A stretch of 64,000 nt of DNA from Spirochaetaceae bacterium (lineage in GTDB: Bacteria > Spirochaetota > Spirochaetia > DSM-27196 > PXBQ01), in the NCBI GenBank assembly GCA_007695285.1, contig REEC01000125.1, forward strand, positions 62,001 to 126,000. Direction: 5' to 3'. The notes below the pieces were generated by a model that ran no database searches, was not told the DNA's origin, and saw only the letters and a list, made by a program, of their open reading frames with translations. Within the stretch, counting starts at the first letter, position 1. The number at the start of each line of letters is the position of its first letter. Positions 1 through 7,708 of this stretch are shown piece by piece. The translations under genes and the position numbers were made by a program.

Positions 1-193
1 ACGGCTCAGATTTAACGATCAGAACGGGATCTTCGGATAAGTCGTCATCCGAAATCGACTCGTGCGATACGACGACCGATTCGGCGCTTCCGCCGTCCAC
101 GGTAACGCCGAGACGGAGTGTCCCCGTGCCCGTGGCGCACGCCGTCGCGAAAATAACCAAAATCGTAACTAAACCGGCGCCGATCGACTTCAT
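1..193 (-). CDS. Putative lipoprotein, N-terminal part only
   Basis: This minus-strand frame runs off the left edge of the window, so only about 64 residues are visible. It is too short for the ORF track. It begins ATG AAG TCG and encodes a short basic start, a hydrophobic stretch and a lipobox-like FATAC with Cys around residue 19, then a Gly/Thr/Ser-rich acidic stretch. This fits a lipoprotein exported by Sec and anchored after signal peptidase II cleavage. No strong Shine-Dalgarno precedes the start. Function is unknown because the body of the protein lies outside the window. Confidence 0.6.
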   Translation of the reverse strand, partial: MKSIGAGLVTILVIFATACATGTGTLRLGVTVDGGSAESVVVSHESISDDDLSEDPVLIVKSEP

Positions 194-291
194 TTTTTTA
201 TCTTAAAGGAATAGAGCGTCGCGCGTCGATAGTTAACAAGAGGGCGCCGGGATGCGCCGATAGTCGTCGCCGATCTACAAGGAGTTCACGA

Positions 292-855
292 ATGGCAATG
301 CAGGTTCGGTTCGGGAGCGACGCACGGATAGTATTTTTCGTGTTGATTATCCGCGCGGCGACGGCGGGTTTTGCTCAGCAGCCCGAAGACGTCTCGCTGC
401 CGCGGGGTTTCTCGGATGTTCGACTCGGGATGAACCTGTCCGACGTCAAGACGGCATTGGAACGCGACATGAATTTCGACTACCGGGGTGACCCCGATGT
501 GTCACTCACGCCTTCTTCCCTGCAACCCGTGATCGAAACCGCCGGGTTTCGCTTCATCGACCGTGGTTTTTTTCAGTTTCACGACGACTCTCTCTACATC
601 ATAACGTTGCGGTTGAACGCCGCGCAGATAGATCACTACACGATGTTCCAGCGACTCAGCGATCAGTACGGCCCGCCGTCCGACATCACGCCTCAGCGAA
701 TCACGTGGCAAGACGAAGAAGTTCGGCTTGTGCTCGAGAAGCCCGTGGTGGTAAAGTACATAGACCGCACGGTTTTTGAGCAGCTTAAGGAAGAGGCAGG
801 ACGTGAGCAAGCTTTCAGCACATTATCGCGTAGCATTTTTCTTGATCAGTTTTAA
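292..855 (+). CDS. Hypothetical exported protein
   Basis: A 187-residue protein with an N-terminal hydrophobic segment (about residues 12-28) ending near AGFAQQ, which looks like a signal peptidase I site, so it is probably periplasmic. The start is supported by AAGGAG eight bases upstream. The mature part begins with a GFSDVRLGM-type stretch seen in small secreted domains, followed by an alternating charged/aromatic pattern suggesting beta strands. I do not recognise a family. Its 3' end overlaps the next gene by about 50 bases, so the two are probably translated from one mRNA. Confidence 0.7.
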   Translation: MAMQVRFGSDARIVFFVLIIRAATAGFAQQPEDVSLPRGFSDVRLGMNLSDVKTALERDMNFDYRGDPDVSLTPSSLQPVIETAGFRFIDRGFFQFHDDSLYIITLRLNAAQIDHYTMFQRLSDQYGPPSDITPQRITWQDEEVRLVLEKPVVVKYIDRTVFEQLKEEAGREQAFSTLSRSIFLDQF

Positions 856-1261
856 CGTTCTGGTGTCCGGCGTGATCGTGGGCTGCGCCGATGACCGCCC
901 GGAAACGGTACAGCTACGCGTCAACTCGCATACGTTTGACGTTGAAGTGGCGATGACCGACGAGGAACGCGCGCGTGGACTTATGCACCGCGACTCGATT
1001 CCTGAAACCGGAGGAATGCTTTTTGTGTTCGAGTCCGAACGTCGGTTGTCGTTCTGGATGAAAGACACTCGCATCCCGTTGAGCATCGCGTTCATCCGCG
1101 ACGACGGTTTAATCATGGAGATGTACGACATGGAACCGTTCTCGCTCGAAACGATAGAGTCGCGGTTTCCGGCGCGTTACGCGCTCGAGGTGAACAAGGG
1201 GACGTTCGGTAACCTCGGAATTCGGCCCGGCGATCGGGTTCAGATCCCCGAAGAATTTTGA
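803..1261 (+). CDS. DUF192 family lipoprotein
   Basis: About 152 residues. The ORF track opens at a TTG (776), but GTG at 803 is preceded by AGGAAGAGG at good spacing and is the likelier start. The N-terminus has a hydrophobic segment ending in IVGC, a plausible lipobox. The body has DUF192 hallmarks: MTDEERARGLMHR, GGMLFVFE, FWMKDTRIPLSIAFI and a C-terminal ALEVNKG segment. DUF192 proteins are small secreted or anchored beta-barrel domains of unknown biochemical role. The gene overlaps the end of the preceding exported protein, forming a two-gene unit. It ends convergently to xseB. Confidence 0.85.
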   Translation: MSKLSAHYRVAFFLISFNVLVSGVIVGCADDRPETVQLRVNSHTFDVEVAMTDEERARGLMHRDSIPETGGMLFVFESERRLSFWMKDTRIPLSIAFIRDDGLIMEMYDMEPFSLETIESRFPARYALEVNKGTFGNLGIRPGDRVQIPEEF

Positions 1262-1285
1262 GACGCGCGTCGAGTATTGCTCGTA

Positions 1286-1537
1286 TTACGTGCCGTTCGG
1301 TCGAAGATCGTTGAGTTCGGGGAAGAGTTCTAGAATCGGCGGTTCTTCCGGTGTATCGGGCTTGTTTATCAGGATCTCTATTCTTTTCTCGATCTTCCCG
1401 AGATCTTTTTCGAGGTCACGCGCGAGTTTCACGCCTTCCTCAAAACTTGCCGTCGCCTCGTGAAGCGGTATCTCGCCGTCTCGAAGCTTCTCGGCGAGTT
1501 CCTCGAGTCGGGCCAGACGTTCCTCAAAGTTTTTCAT
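1286..1537 (-). CDS. xseB: Exodeoxyribonuclease VII small subunit
   Basis: About 83 residues starting MKNFEERLARLEELAEKL, with the XseB pattern of a short amphipathic helical pair (FEEGVKLARDLEKDL). It is the non-catalytic subunit that forms a multimeric stalk around XseA in exonuclease VII, which degrades single-stranded DNA from both ends. The ORF track opens 12 bases earlier. I prefer the internal ATG because AGGA lies about 11 bases upstream of it, whereas the first ATG abuts the AGG. The start lies inside the 3' end of xseA, so the two genes are translationally coupled. Confidence 0.9.
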   Translation of the reverse strand: MKNFEERLARLEELAEKLRDGEIPLHEATASFEEGVKLARDLEKDLGKIEKRIEILINKPDTPEEPPILELFPELNDLRPNGT

Positions 1538-2738
1538 CGTTTTGCACATCCTGAATTAGCGCACCGGCGGTACCGTCGACAAAACGCATCGTGACGTTTT
1601 CATCTTTCCTGAGCTCACGGCTTCTGTTCACAACCAAACCTTTATCGTTGTACACCACCGCGTATCCCCGCTTCAAGATCTCGTACGGCGAGCACGCCTC
1701 GAGTCTCGCTCCCGCGAGACTCACGCGGTGACGCGCCGTCGTGACGACCCGGCGCATTCCGTCGGTGATGCCCTCGGTTGCGTCATCGAGACGCTGTAGA
1801 TACGGCTGCACGATCGCGCGGTACGTACGCTCGAGATTCTGTGGTGTGAACTGTGCTTGGATCATGCGGGCGCGTCCCAGAATACCCGCAAACGAGTGGA
1901 TGACCGATCGTCCGACGTCGTGAATACGCCGTTTGATCTCGTCCCGGTTCGCTGTCACAATCTCAGCGGCGGCCGACGGTGTCGCGGCCCTGAGGTCTGC
2001 CGCAAAGTCGCTCAACGCAAAATCGATTTCGTGTCCGACGGCCGAGATAACCGGCGTCGAGCACTCGGCGACCGCCCGGACGACAACTTCTTCCGAGAAC
2101 GGAAGAAGGTCCTCGATCGATCCACCACCGCGCGCGACGACGATCACGTCGGCGATTTTCATGCGATCCGCCCGGGAAATTTGGTCGGCTATCTGCGGTG
2201 CGGCGTCGTCGCCCTGCACGGCCGTCGGAAAAACGACGACACGCAAACCGGCGTTACGCCGGTTCACGACCGTGATGATGTCCCGAATCGCGGCGCCCGT
2301 CGGCGAGGTCACGACCGCAACGCATTCCGGGAGGAGCGGTAGTGGGGATTTCCGTTCGGGTGCAAACAGCCCCTCGGCAGCGAGTCGTTGTTTTCTCTCC
2401 TCGAGCAGAGCAAGAATCCGACCCGTGCCGGCCGGTTCAAGAGCGTCCGCGATAATCTGGTACGCACCACGCTTCGCGTAGACCGAGACCGAACCCGTCA
2501 CACGGACGAGCCCGCCGTCTTGCGGTTCGAACGTGAGCGATTGCGCTCTGCCGCGAAACATCACGACCGAGATCATCGCATCGTCGTCTTTCAGCGTGAA
2601 GTAAAGGTGACCGGCTCCGGACGGACGAAAGTTGGATATTTCACCTTCGACGACAACATTCGGCAGTGACTCTTCGAGAAGACCCTTTATCGTGTGCGTG
2701 ATCTCGGTAACGGTGAAAACGTGCTGGGAGTCGGGCAT
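1524..2738 (-). CDS. xseA: Exodeoxyribonuclease VII large subunit
   Basis: A 404-residue protein with an N-terminal OB-fold (VEGEISNFRPSGAGHLYFTLKD) and the XseA nuclease domain including VVTSPTGAAIRDI, VVARGGGSIEDLLPF and SAVGHEIDF. It is the catalytic subunit of exonuclease VII, acting on single-stranded DNA in repair and recombination. Length is near the family norm (about 400-450). It is first in the xseA-xseB operon and divergent from the spiro-SPASM gene. No Shine-Dalgarno is seen at proper spacing, and a -10-like TAATCT sits only seven bases before the ATG, so the transcript may be leaderless. Confidence 0.95.
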   Translation of the reverse strand: MPDSQHVFTVTEITHTIKGLLEESLPNVVVEGEISNFRPSGAGHLYFTLKDDDAMISVVMFRGRAQSLTFEPQDGGLVRVTGSVSVYAKRGAYQIIADALEPAGTGRILALLEERKQRLAAEGLFAPERKSPLPLLPECVAVVTSPTGAAIRDIITVVNRRNAGLRVVVFPTAVQGDDAAPQIADQISRADRMKIADVIVVARGGGSIEDLLPFSEEVVVRAVAECSTPVISAVGHEIDFALSDFAADLRAATPSAAAEIVTANRDEIKRRIHDVGRSVIHSFAGILGRARMIQAQFTPQNLERTYRAIVQPYLQRLDDATEGITDGMRRVVTTARHRVSLAGARLEACSPYEILKRGYAVVYNDKGLVVNRSRELRKDENVTMRFVDGTAGALIQDVQNDEKL

Positions 2739-2745
2739 CGAATTG

Positions 2746-2775
2746 AGATTACCCTTTTTCCCGTGATAAGCTCAA
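2746..2775 (-). promoter_or_regulatory. Candidate xseA promoter
   Basis: On the minus strand, TTGAGC is followed after 18 bp by TAATCT, which ends seven bases before the xseA start codon. Transcription from here would begin at or next to the ATG. The -35 match is moderate. Confidence 0.35.
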
Positions 2776-2825
2776 TCCGTCTTCACAACGTCGGGAGCCG
2801 TGTCGATAAGGAAGAGTAGGGTAGT

Positions 2826-4349
2826 ATGAACACACTTTGTATTGTCAATGGTACCGAAGTATCGGAGTACGCTCAACTCGGCGCGTTCGACGGCGAATCG
2901 GCGTGCGATCGGGTTCGGCGGTACGTCGACGCGCTTTCGGCGCCGGCGCACGTCATCTGCAAACCCGCTGCACGAGCTCTGTATCCGGACGCCTGGAGCT
3001 CGGACGTTCGTGAGTCGTGGAACATCGCCGGTCTGTTCGATGCGTTACGGCAAGCGGGCTCCGGATACGACGCGATCTTTGTCGTGCCCGGCGATGCCCC
3101 GTTTCTCGACCCCGAGTTGTGCCGCACGATGATCGAAAAACACGAGAAGTACTTTGTCGAGTACTCATTTGCGGACGGGTTTCCCGCGGCGGTTTCTCCC
3201 GAAATCCTCAGTACGCGCATCCTCGCACGATTGGCGGATCTGGCGACCGGCGATACAAGAGCGGTCGGACGCGATGCGATTTTTTCGGTCGTGCAGAAGG
3301 ATATTAATGCGTTCGACGTAGAAACGGAGATTTCCGCGGTCGATCTGCGCATGCTTCGGATCACTCTCGCGTGCAACACGCGAAACAACTTCGTCGTGTG
3401 TAAAAACCTGCACGATCATGGCATGCTTTCATCGACCGCATCGATAATCGAAACGATCGAAAAAAACGGCGCGGCATTACGCGGCGTGCCGACGTACGCG
3501 GCGATTCAGATCGCCGACGGTTTCATCCCGACGGTGTACGATCCGTTTGCGAACGACGGTCGCGACGCGGAAACGAGCACGACGATGCCCGTTGATCGCG
3601 TTGAGCGGGTGATCGACGAAGTATTGACGATGTCGCCCGAGTGCGTGATCGCGATGTCGTTATACGGTGACGTCGTGCGGTATACCGCGATTGAGGAGTT
3701 GATTGCGGTGTGCGCGGCCCGCCCGAATGCATCGTTTATCTTCGAGACCGCCGGTGTCGGTTGGGAGAACCCGGATCGCGTTGCGAAGGCGTCGGCTGAG
3801 AATATCTCATGGATCGTTGCGCTCGACGCGGATGATCCCGAGCTTTACAGAGCGATTCGTGGCGACGGCTACGACGACGCGATCGGATTTGCCGAGACTT
3901 TCATGGACATCGCCCCCGAACACACGTGGGTTCAGGCGACTCGCATGAAACTCAACGAAGAGCATCTCGACGGATTCTTTCGCCGGTGGAGCGAACGGTA
4001 TCGCAAACGCGTCGGACTCGATCCGTCGGCGATCGGGACGCCTTCGCACGTGATCATTCAAAAGCACGATCATTACTGCGGCAGATTGCCCGACCGGCGG
4101 GTGTGCGACCTGTCTCCGGTAAAACGGTATCCGTGTTGGCACGTAAAACGAGACGTGAACATTCTTCTCGACGGGACTGTTGTTTTGTGTCGTGAGGATC
4201 TCGACCGTGAACACGTTCTCGGCAACATTTTCCGAGATGGAATCGAAGCGGCGTGGTCCGGCGGCGCGACGTATCACGAGATGCACGTACGCGGTGCGTA
4301 CCCGCGACTATGCGAGAAGTGCGATGAGTACTACACCTTCAATTTTTGA
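2826..4349 (+). CDS. Spiro-SPASM protein (SPASM-like C-terminus, no radical-SAM cysteine motif)
   Basis: A 507-residue protein. Residues about 1-200 resemble a GT-A/nucleotidyltransferase fold, with VVPGDAPFLD near residue 90 like the NTP/metal site of SpsF-type enzymes. The middle (about 220-400) looks like a TIM-barrel radical-SAM-like domain but has no CxxxCxxC motif. The C-terminus has SPASM-like cysteines (about 418, 427, 437, 455, 496, 499) around PCWHVKRDVNILLDG and LCEKCDEYY, probably for an auxiliary Fe-S cluster. This matches my recollection of the spirochaete-restricted family called spiro-SPASM, whose function is unknown. AGGAAGAGTAGGG precedes the ATG. It is first in a run of overlapping sugar-enzyme genes. 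Confidence 0.8.
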   Translation: MNTLCIVNGTEVSEYAQLGAFDGESACDRVRRYVDALSAPAHVICKPAARALYPDAWSSDVRESWNIAGLFDALRQAGSGYDAIFVVPGDAPFLDPELCRTMIEKHEKYFVEYSFADGFPAAVSPEILSTRILARLADLATGDTRAVGRDAIFSVVQKDINAFDVETEISAVDLRMLRITLACNTRNNFVVCKNLHDHGMLSSTASIIETIEKNGAALRGVPTYAAIQIADGFIPTVYDPFANDGRDAETSTTMPVDRVERVIDEVLTMSPECVIAMSLYGDVVRYTAIEELIAVCAARPNASFIFETAGVGWENPDRVAKASAENISWIVALDADDPELYRAIRGDGYDDAIGFAETFMDIAPEHTWVQATRMKLNEEHLDGFFRRWSERYRKRVGLDPSAIGTPSHVIIQKHDHYCGRLPDRRVCDLSPVKRYPCWHVKRDVNILLDGTVVLCREDLDREHVLGNIFRDGIEAAWSGGATYHEMHVRGAYPRLCEKCDEYYTFNF

Positions 4350-5283
4350 GTGCGACGACGGAACGTACACGGTAGTCGGAGGGCGACACCACGACCGGCC
4401 ACGCGCGCGCACTCATGGTTTCACGATCGTACTGTTGAATCGAGGTGGGAGATTCAATAGAAGCGCGACACTCGGCGAACTCGAGCGACTCGGTGCGACC
4501 GAAGTTCTGTGTGTCGAGCCGGGTGAATCGGCGTACGAGGTCGAATCGCTCTCGCGTCGAATGCCGCGCGTACGATTCGTGCTTCTTCACAAAAAGCTAA
4601 CGACCGGTGAAACGATCAACCTCACGATCAAGGAGTCCGGCTCGAACTCGGTCATGGTGATATGGAACGACGTAACGCTCGTGCCGACTTCGGCGAAACC
4701 GATCGAAAAAGCCGCCTCGCGGGGCGTTCTCTGTGTCGTGCCTTTTGCACGAAACGAAAAATCCGAGATTATCCCAACCGTGTACGCCCCGGCGTTCTTT
4801 AAGAACTTCCTTCGGCTCGTCGCGGTTGCCCCGCGCGATGACGGGGCGCCGAGTCTCTTTCCGTACGACTACGTTGGGTTGTACAACAAGGAAAAATTCA
4901 TCGGAATCGGCGGTTATGACCCGTTGATAACCAACTCGTATTGGCAGAAGGTCGATTTTGGGTTCCGCGCGTTTATGTGGGGTGAATCGATTGTGTGCGA
5001 TCCACATCTTCGCGTCGCGTATTCCGGGCTCCCGTCGCCTGAAGATACGACGAACGATGCGAGTTACGCCCGGTTTCACGCGAAGAGTCTTTCGGTACGG
5101 TTCTCAGGTGATCGCGCGATTCTGCCGGCTTCGCGCGTCGTACGGTTCGTGTTTCGGTCGGGTCACGGATTGCTCCGCGGGTACCGAGTGTTTGCGGACA
5201 TTCGCGCCTGGGTCGAGGCAAACCGGTATCGGTTTCGCCAGGATGCTCGCAGAGTTACCGAGTTATGGGAGGTCGAGCAGTGA
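4324..5283 (+). CDS. Glycosyltransferase-like (GT-A fold) protein
   Basis: The ORF track opens at 4180 inside the previous gene. The ATG at 4324 (MSTTPSIFE) overlaps the spiro-SPASM stop by 26 bases and gives 319 residues. The protein has GT2-like features: GFTIVLLNRGG near the start, a VMVIWNDVTLVP segment where a DxD-like nucleotide-sugar site would sit, and FIGIGGYDPLITNSYWQKVDFGFRAFMWG, which resembles the acceptor region of GT2 enzymes. No classic DxD is evident, so catalytic activity is uncertain. It lies between the spiro-SPASM protein and an SpsF-type enzyme with overlapping ends, which points to a joint role in making or adding a surface sugar. Confidence 0.65.
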   Translation: MSTTPSIFECDDGTYTVVGGRHHDRPRARTHGFTIVLLNRGGRFNRSATLGELERLGATEVLCVEPGESAYEVESLSRRMPRVRFVLLHKKLTTGETINLTIKESGSNSVMVIWNDVTLVPTSAKPIEKAASRGVLCVVPFARNEKSEIIPTVYAPAFFKNFLRLVAVAPRDDGAPSLFPYDYVGLYNKEKFIGIGGYDPLITNSYWQKVDFGFRAFMWGESIVCDPHLRVAYSGLPSPEDTTNDASYARFHAKSLSVRFSGDRAILPASRVVRFVFRSGHGLLRGYRVFADIRAWVEANRYRFRQDARRVTELWEVEQ

Positions 5284-5969
5284 TTTGTGTTTTCTTGCAG
5301 GCGAGGCTCGACTCGACTCGATTGCCAAGAAAAGCGTTGCTCGAGCTCGCGGGGCGTACGGTGCTCGAACACGCGATGGAGGCGATGCGGCTCGTACCCG
5401 CGCAAAGGTATGTGCTCCTAACCGACGCGGCCGGCGCGGAGTGTTTTAGAGGCATCGCACGGACGTGCGGCTTTGACCTCTTCGCCGGCTCCCCCGACGA
5501 CGTTCTCGACCGGTACTGCTCGGCAATCCACGCGTACGAGCCGACAACGGTTATCCGCGCGACGGGCGACAACCCTCTCGTGAGTCCTGAACTCGCGAGG
5601 AAGGCCGTCGTGTACCACCGCGCGACAGGGGCGGACTACACCGGACTTCTTGGTATGCCGATCGGGTTGGGGGTGGAGGTTTTGCGTGCCTCGGCGTTGA
5701 TCGCCGCCGGTGTGGAGGCGCAGGACGCGTACGAGAGAGAACACGTCTCACCCTTCCTGTACCGGAGACCCGAACGGTTCCGGATCGTTCGGCCGCGCGT
5801 CGAGCGTCTCTACGACTGCGAGTATGAGAGCGTGACGCTTGACACGGCGGACGACTACGCGCGCCTTGTTCGCATATTCGAGAATCTGTACGACGGGAAA
5901 CCGATCGATACACCGGCGGTCGTAGAGTGGCTCCGTCGGCACGGCTCGGACGTAGCGGGATACGCGTGA
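5280..5969 (+). CDS. SpsF-type sugar cytidylyltransferase
   Basis: About 229 residues from GTG 5280. GGGAGGT lies six bases upstream and the start overlaps the previous stop (GTGA). The N-terminus VFLQARLDSTRLPRKAL is the SpsF / CMP-sugar synthetase signature, normally QARMGSTRLPGK, with the usual Gly before Lys replaced by Arg. GSPDDVLDRY and IRATGDNPLVSP are further family motifs. SpsF-like enzymes are predicted to activate nonulosonate-type or related sugars with CTP. The neighbour downstream is SpsG-like, the usual SpsF partner, supporting an activated-sugar pathway. The exact sugar cannot be read from the sequence. Confidence 0.85.
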   Translation: MICVFLQARLDSTRLPRKALLELAGRTVLEHAMEAMRLVPAQRYVLLTDAAGAECFRGIARTCGFDLFAGSPDDVLDRYCSAIHAYEPTTVIRATGDNPLVSPELARKAVVYHRATGADYTGLLGMPIGLGVEVLRASALIAAGVEAQDAYEREHVSPFLYRRPERFRIVRPRVERLYDCEYESVTLDTADDYARLVRIFENLYDGKPIDTPAVVEWLRRHGSDVAGYA

Positions 5970-7708
5970 GCGCGCGTCGGTTTCTGCTCGTACCCGAACT
6001 AGGTAGATCGCGTGGCCTCGGGCACATCGTGCGTTCCTTCGCGCTTGCATCCGAACTCGACGGCGAAGTTGCGATCGTTCTTCCCGAACGGCCCGACACC
6101 AGTAAAAGGACGCGTGCTGAGCTTCTAAATACACTGCTCGTCGACCCAATCGCGTGTGAGATCGTGGAGGCGATCGAAGCGGGGTACGATTTCATTGTTT
6201 TCGACCAGATGCGCCCGTCTTTATCGGATCTCCGGAAGTGCGAGGATGCGGTCACCGTCGGGATCGACGCGGGAGGCGAGGCACGACGGTTTCTATCCTA
6301 CCTCATCGATACGCTTCCAAATCTCGAGCGGACACCCGCGAACACCGCGTCGACCCGTTTTCTCACGCCCGCGAAAACAAAACGGTCCGGGTTCCCCGAC
6401 TTCCTGTCCTCCGTTCTCGTAAGTTTTGGCGGGTCGGACCCAGCCGGTCTCACCGTGCCGACCGTCAAGAGCATCGTCGAGTCATCCGTCGGGCGTTCGG
6501 CATCGGTTACAGCGGTTTGGGGGCCGATTGCCCCGCGCGAGTCGCTGCCCGTGGGTGTTCAGGTTCTCGATGCACCAAAAGATCTCCGCGAACAGCTGCA
6601 CATGTTCGACCTTGTCGTAACGTCTTTCGGATTAACGGCGTACGAGGCATTATCCGCGAACGTGCCGGTCGCGCTCGTGAACCCGACTGCGTATCATGAC
6701 GCGCTTTCGCGCGAGGCGGGATTTCCGACCTTTGGAGTAGGTCGCCGCGCGGCGCGACGGGTCGCGGGTGCGGAGAAAAAGTTCGGTGAGATTGTCACCG
6801 CGTCGCGGTCGCTCGCGCCGCCGAAACCGATCGCGTTGAGCGATGCGCTGAACGCTCTCGCGCCGGAAGGGGTTGGCGGTACCTCGACGTATCCGGTAAT
6901 CGCAAGATTCCGCGATAGGACGTATCGACGCGCGCCGTCGGGGTTGATCGTGATGCAGAGGTACTCACCGTCGGGGATTCAGTACGCCGAGTCGTATTTC
7001 TCGGACGAGTACAAAAAACAGTACGGGCGGACGTACCTCGACGACTTCGAGAACATCGCGGCGGTTGCGCACGAGAGAATCGATACGATCGAACAAGTCG
7101 CTCCCACCGGCTCCTCGACGACATTGCTCGACATAGGCTGCGCGTACGGCCCGTTCTTGGCTTCCGCGCACGAACGCGGCTATCGCGTTTTTGGAATCGA
7201 CGTCGCGCACGAACCGGTAGAGTATGTGAAGAACACGCTCGGTCTGCGCGCGCTTTCGTGCGACGTGCGTGCGTTTGATCCGGTCGTCTTTGGGATCTCT
7301 GCGTTCGACCGCGTAACGATGTGGTACGTCATCGAGCATTTCGCCGAGATAGACGAGATTCTTCGTAGGGTCGCACGACTCGTCGCCCCCGGCGGTGTTT
7401 TCGCGTTTTCGACGCCGAGTGCGACGGGAGTCTCCGGTCGGCGCGACCTCGAACGATTTCTGGAGATTAGCCCCGCGGATCACTTCACGGTCTGGAGTCC
7501 GCGCAGCGCGGCGCGCGTCCTTCGAGAGTACGGATTTGCAGTAAAAAAAATCCGAGTGACCGGTCACCATCCCGAACGTTTCGCCGTGAGTTCAACCCGG
7601 TTGGGTGCGAGAAAACCGGTTCAGTATTTGCTTGGTATCGTCAGTCGCGTGTTTGGCCGCGGCGATACGTTCGAAGTATACGCAGTCAGAACGAAGGAAA
7701 ACCCATGA
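5966..7708 (+). CDS. SpsG/PseG-like nucleotide-sugar hydrolase fused to SAM methyltransferase
   Basis: About 580 residues from GTG 5966, which overlaps the SpsF stop as GTGA. Residues about 1-310 match the PseG/SpsG family: RGLGHIVRSFALASEL keeps the His of the GxGHxxR loop (about His20), and VSFGGSDPAGLT and TSFGLTAYEAL are present. Residues about 335-580 form a class I SAM methyltransferase with LLDIGCAYG near 390, FGIDV, and a VAPGGVFAFSTP strand. PseG-type enzymes remove the nucleotide from UDP-sugars during nonulosonate synthesis. The fused methyltransferase suggests O- or N-methylation of the same sugar. The fusion of the two activities is unusual. Confidence 0.8.
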   Translation: MSARRFLLVPELGRSRGLGHIVRSFALASELDGEVAIVLPERPDTSKRTRAELLNTLLVDPIACEIVEAIEAGYDFIVFDQMRPSLSDLRKCEDAVTVGIDAGGEARRFLSYLIDTLPNLERTPANTASTRFLTPAKTKRSGFPDFLSSVLVSFGGSDPAGLTVPTVKSIVESSVGRSASVTAVWGPIAPRESLPVGVQVLDAPKDLREQLHMFDLVVTSFGLTAYEALSANVPVALVNPTAYHDALSREAGFPTFGVGRRAARRVAGAEKKFGEIVTASRSLAPPKPIALSDALNALAPEGVGGTSTYPVIARFRDRTYRRAPSGLIVMQRYSPSGIQYAESYFSDEYKKQYGRTYLDDFENIAAVAHERIDTIEQVAPTGSSTTLLDIGCAYGPFLASAHERGYRVFGIDVAHEPVEYVKNTLGLRALSCDVRAFDPVVFGISAFDRVTMWYVIEHFAEIDEILRRVARLVAPGGVFAFSTPSATGVSGRRDLERFLEISPADHFTVWSPRSAARVLREYGFAVKKIRVTGHHPERFAVSSTRLGARKPVQYLLGIVSRVFGRGDTFEVYAVRTKENP

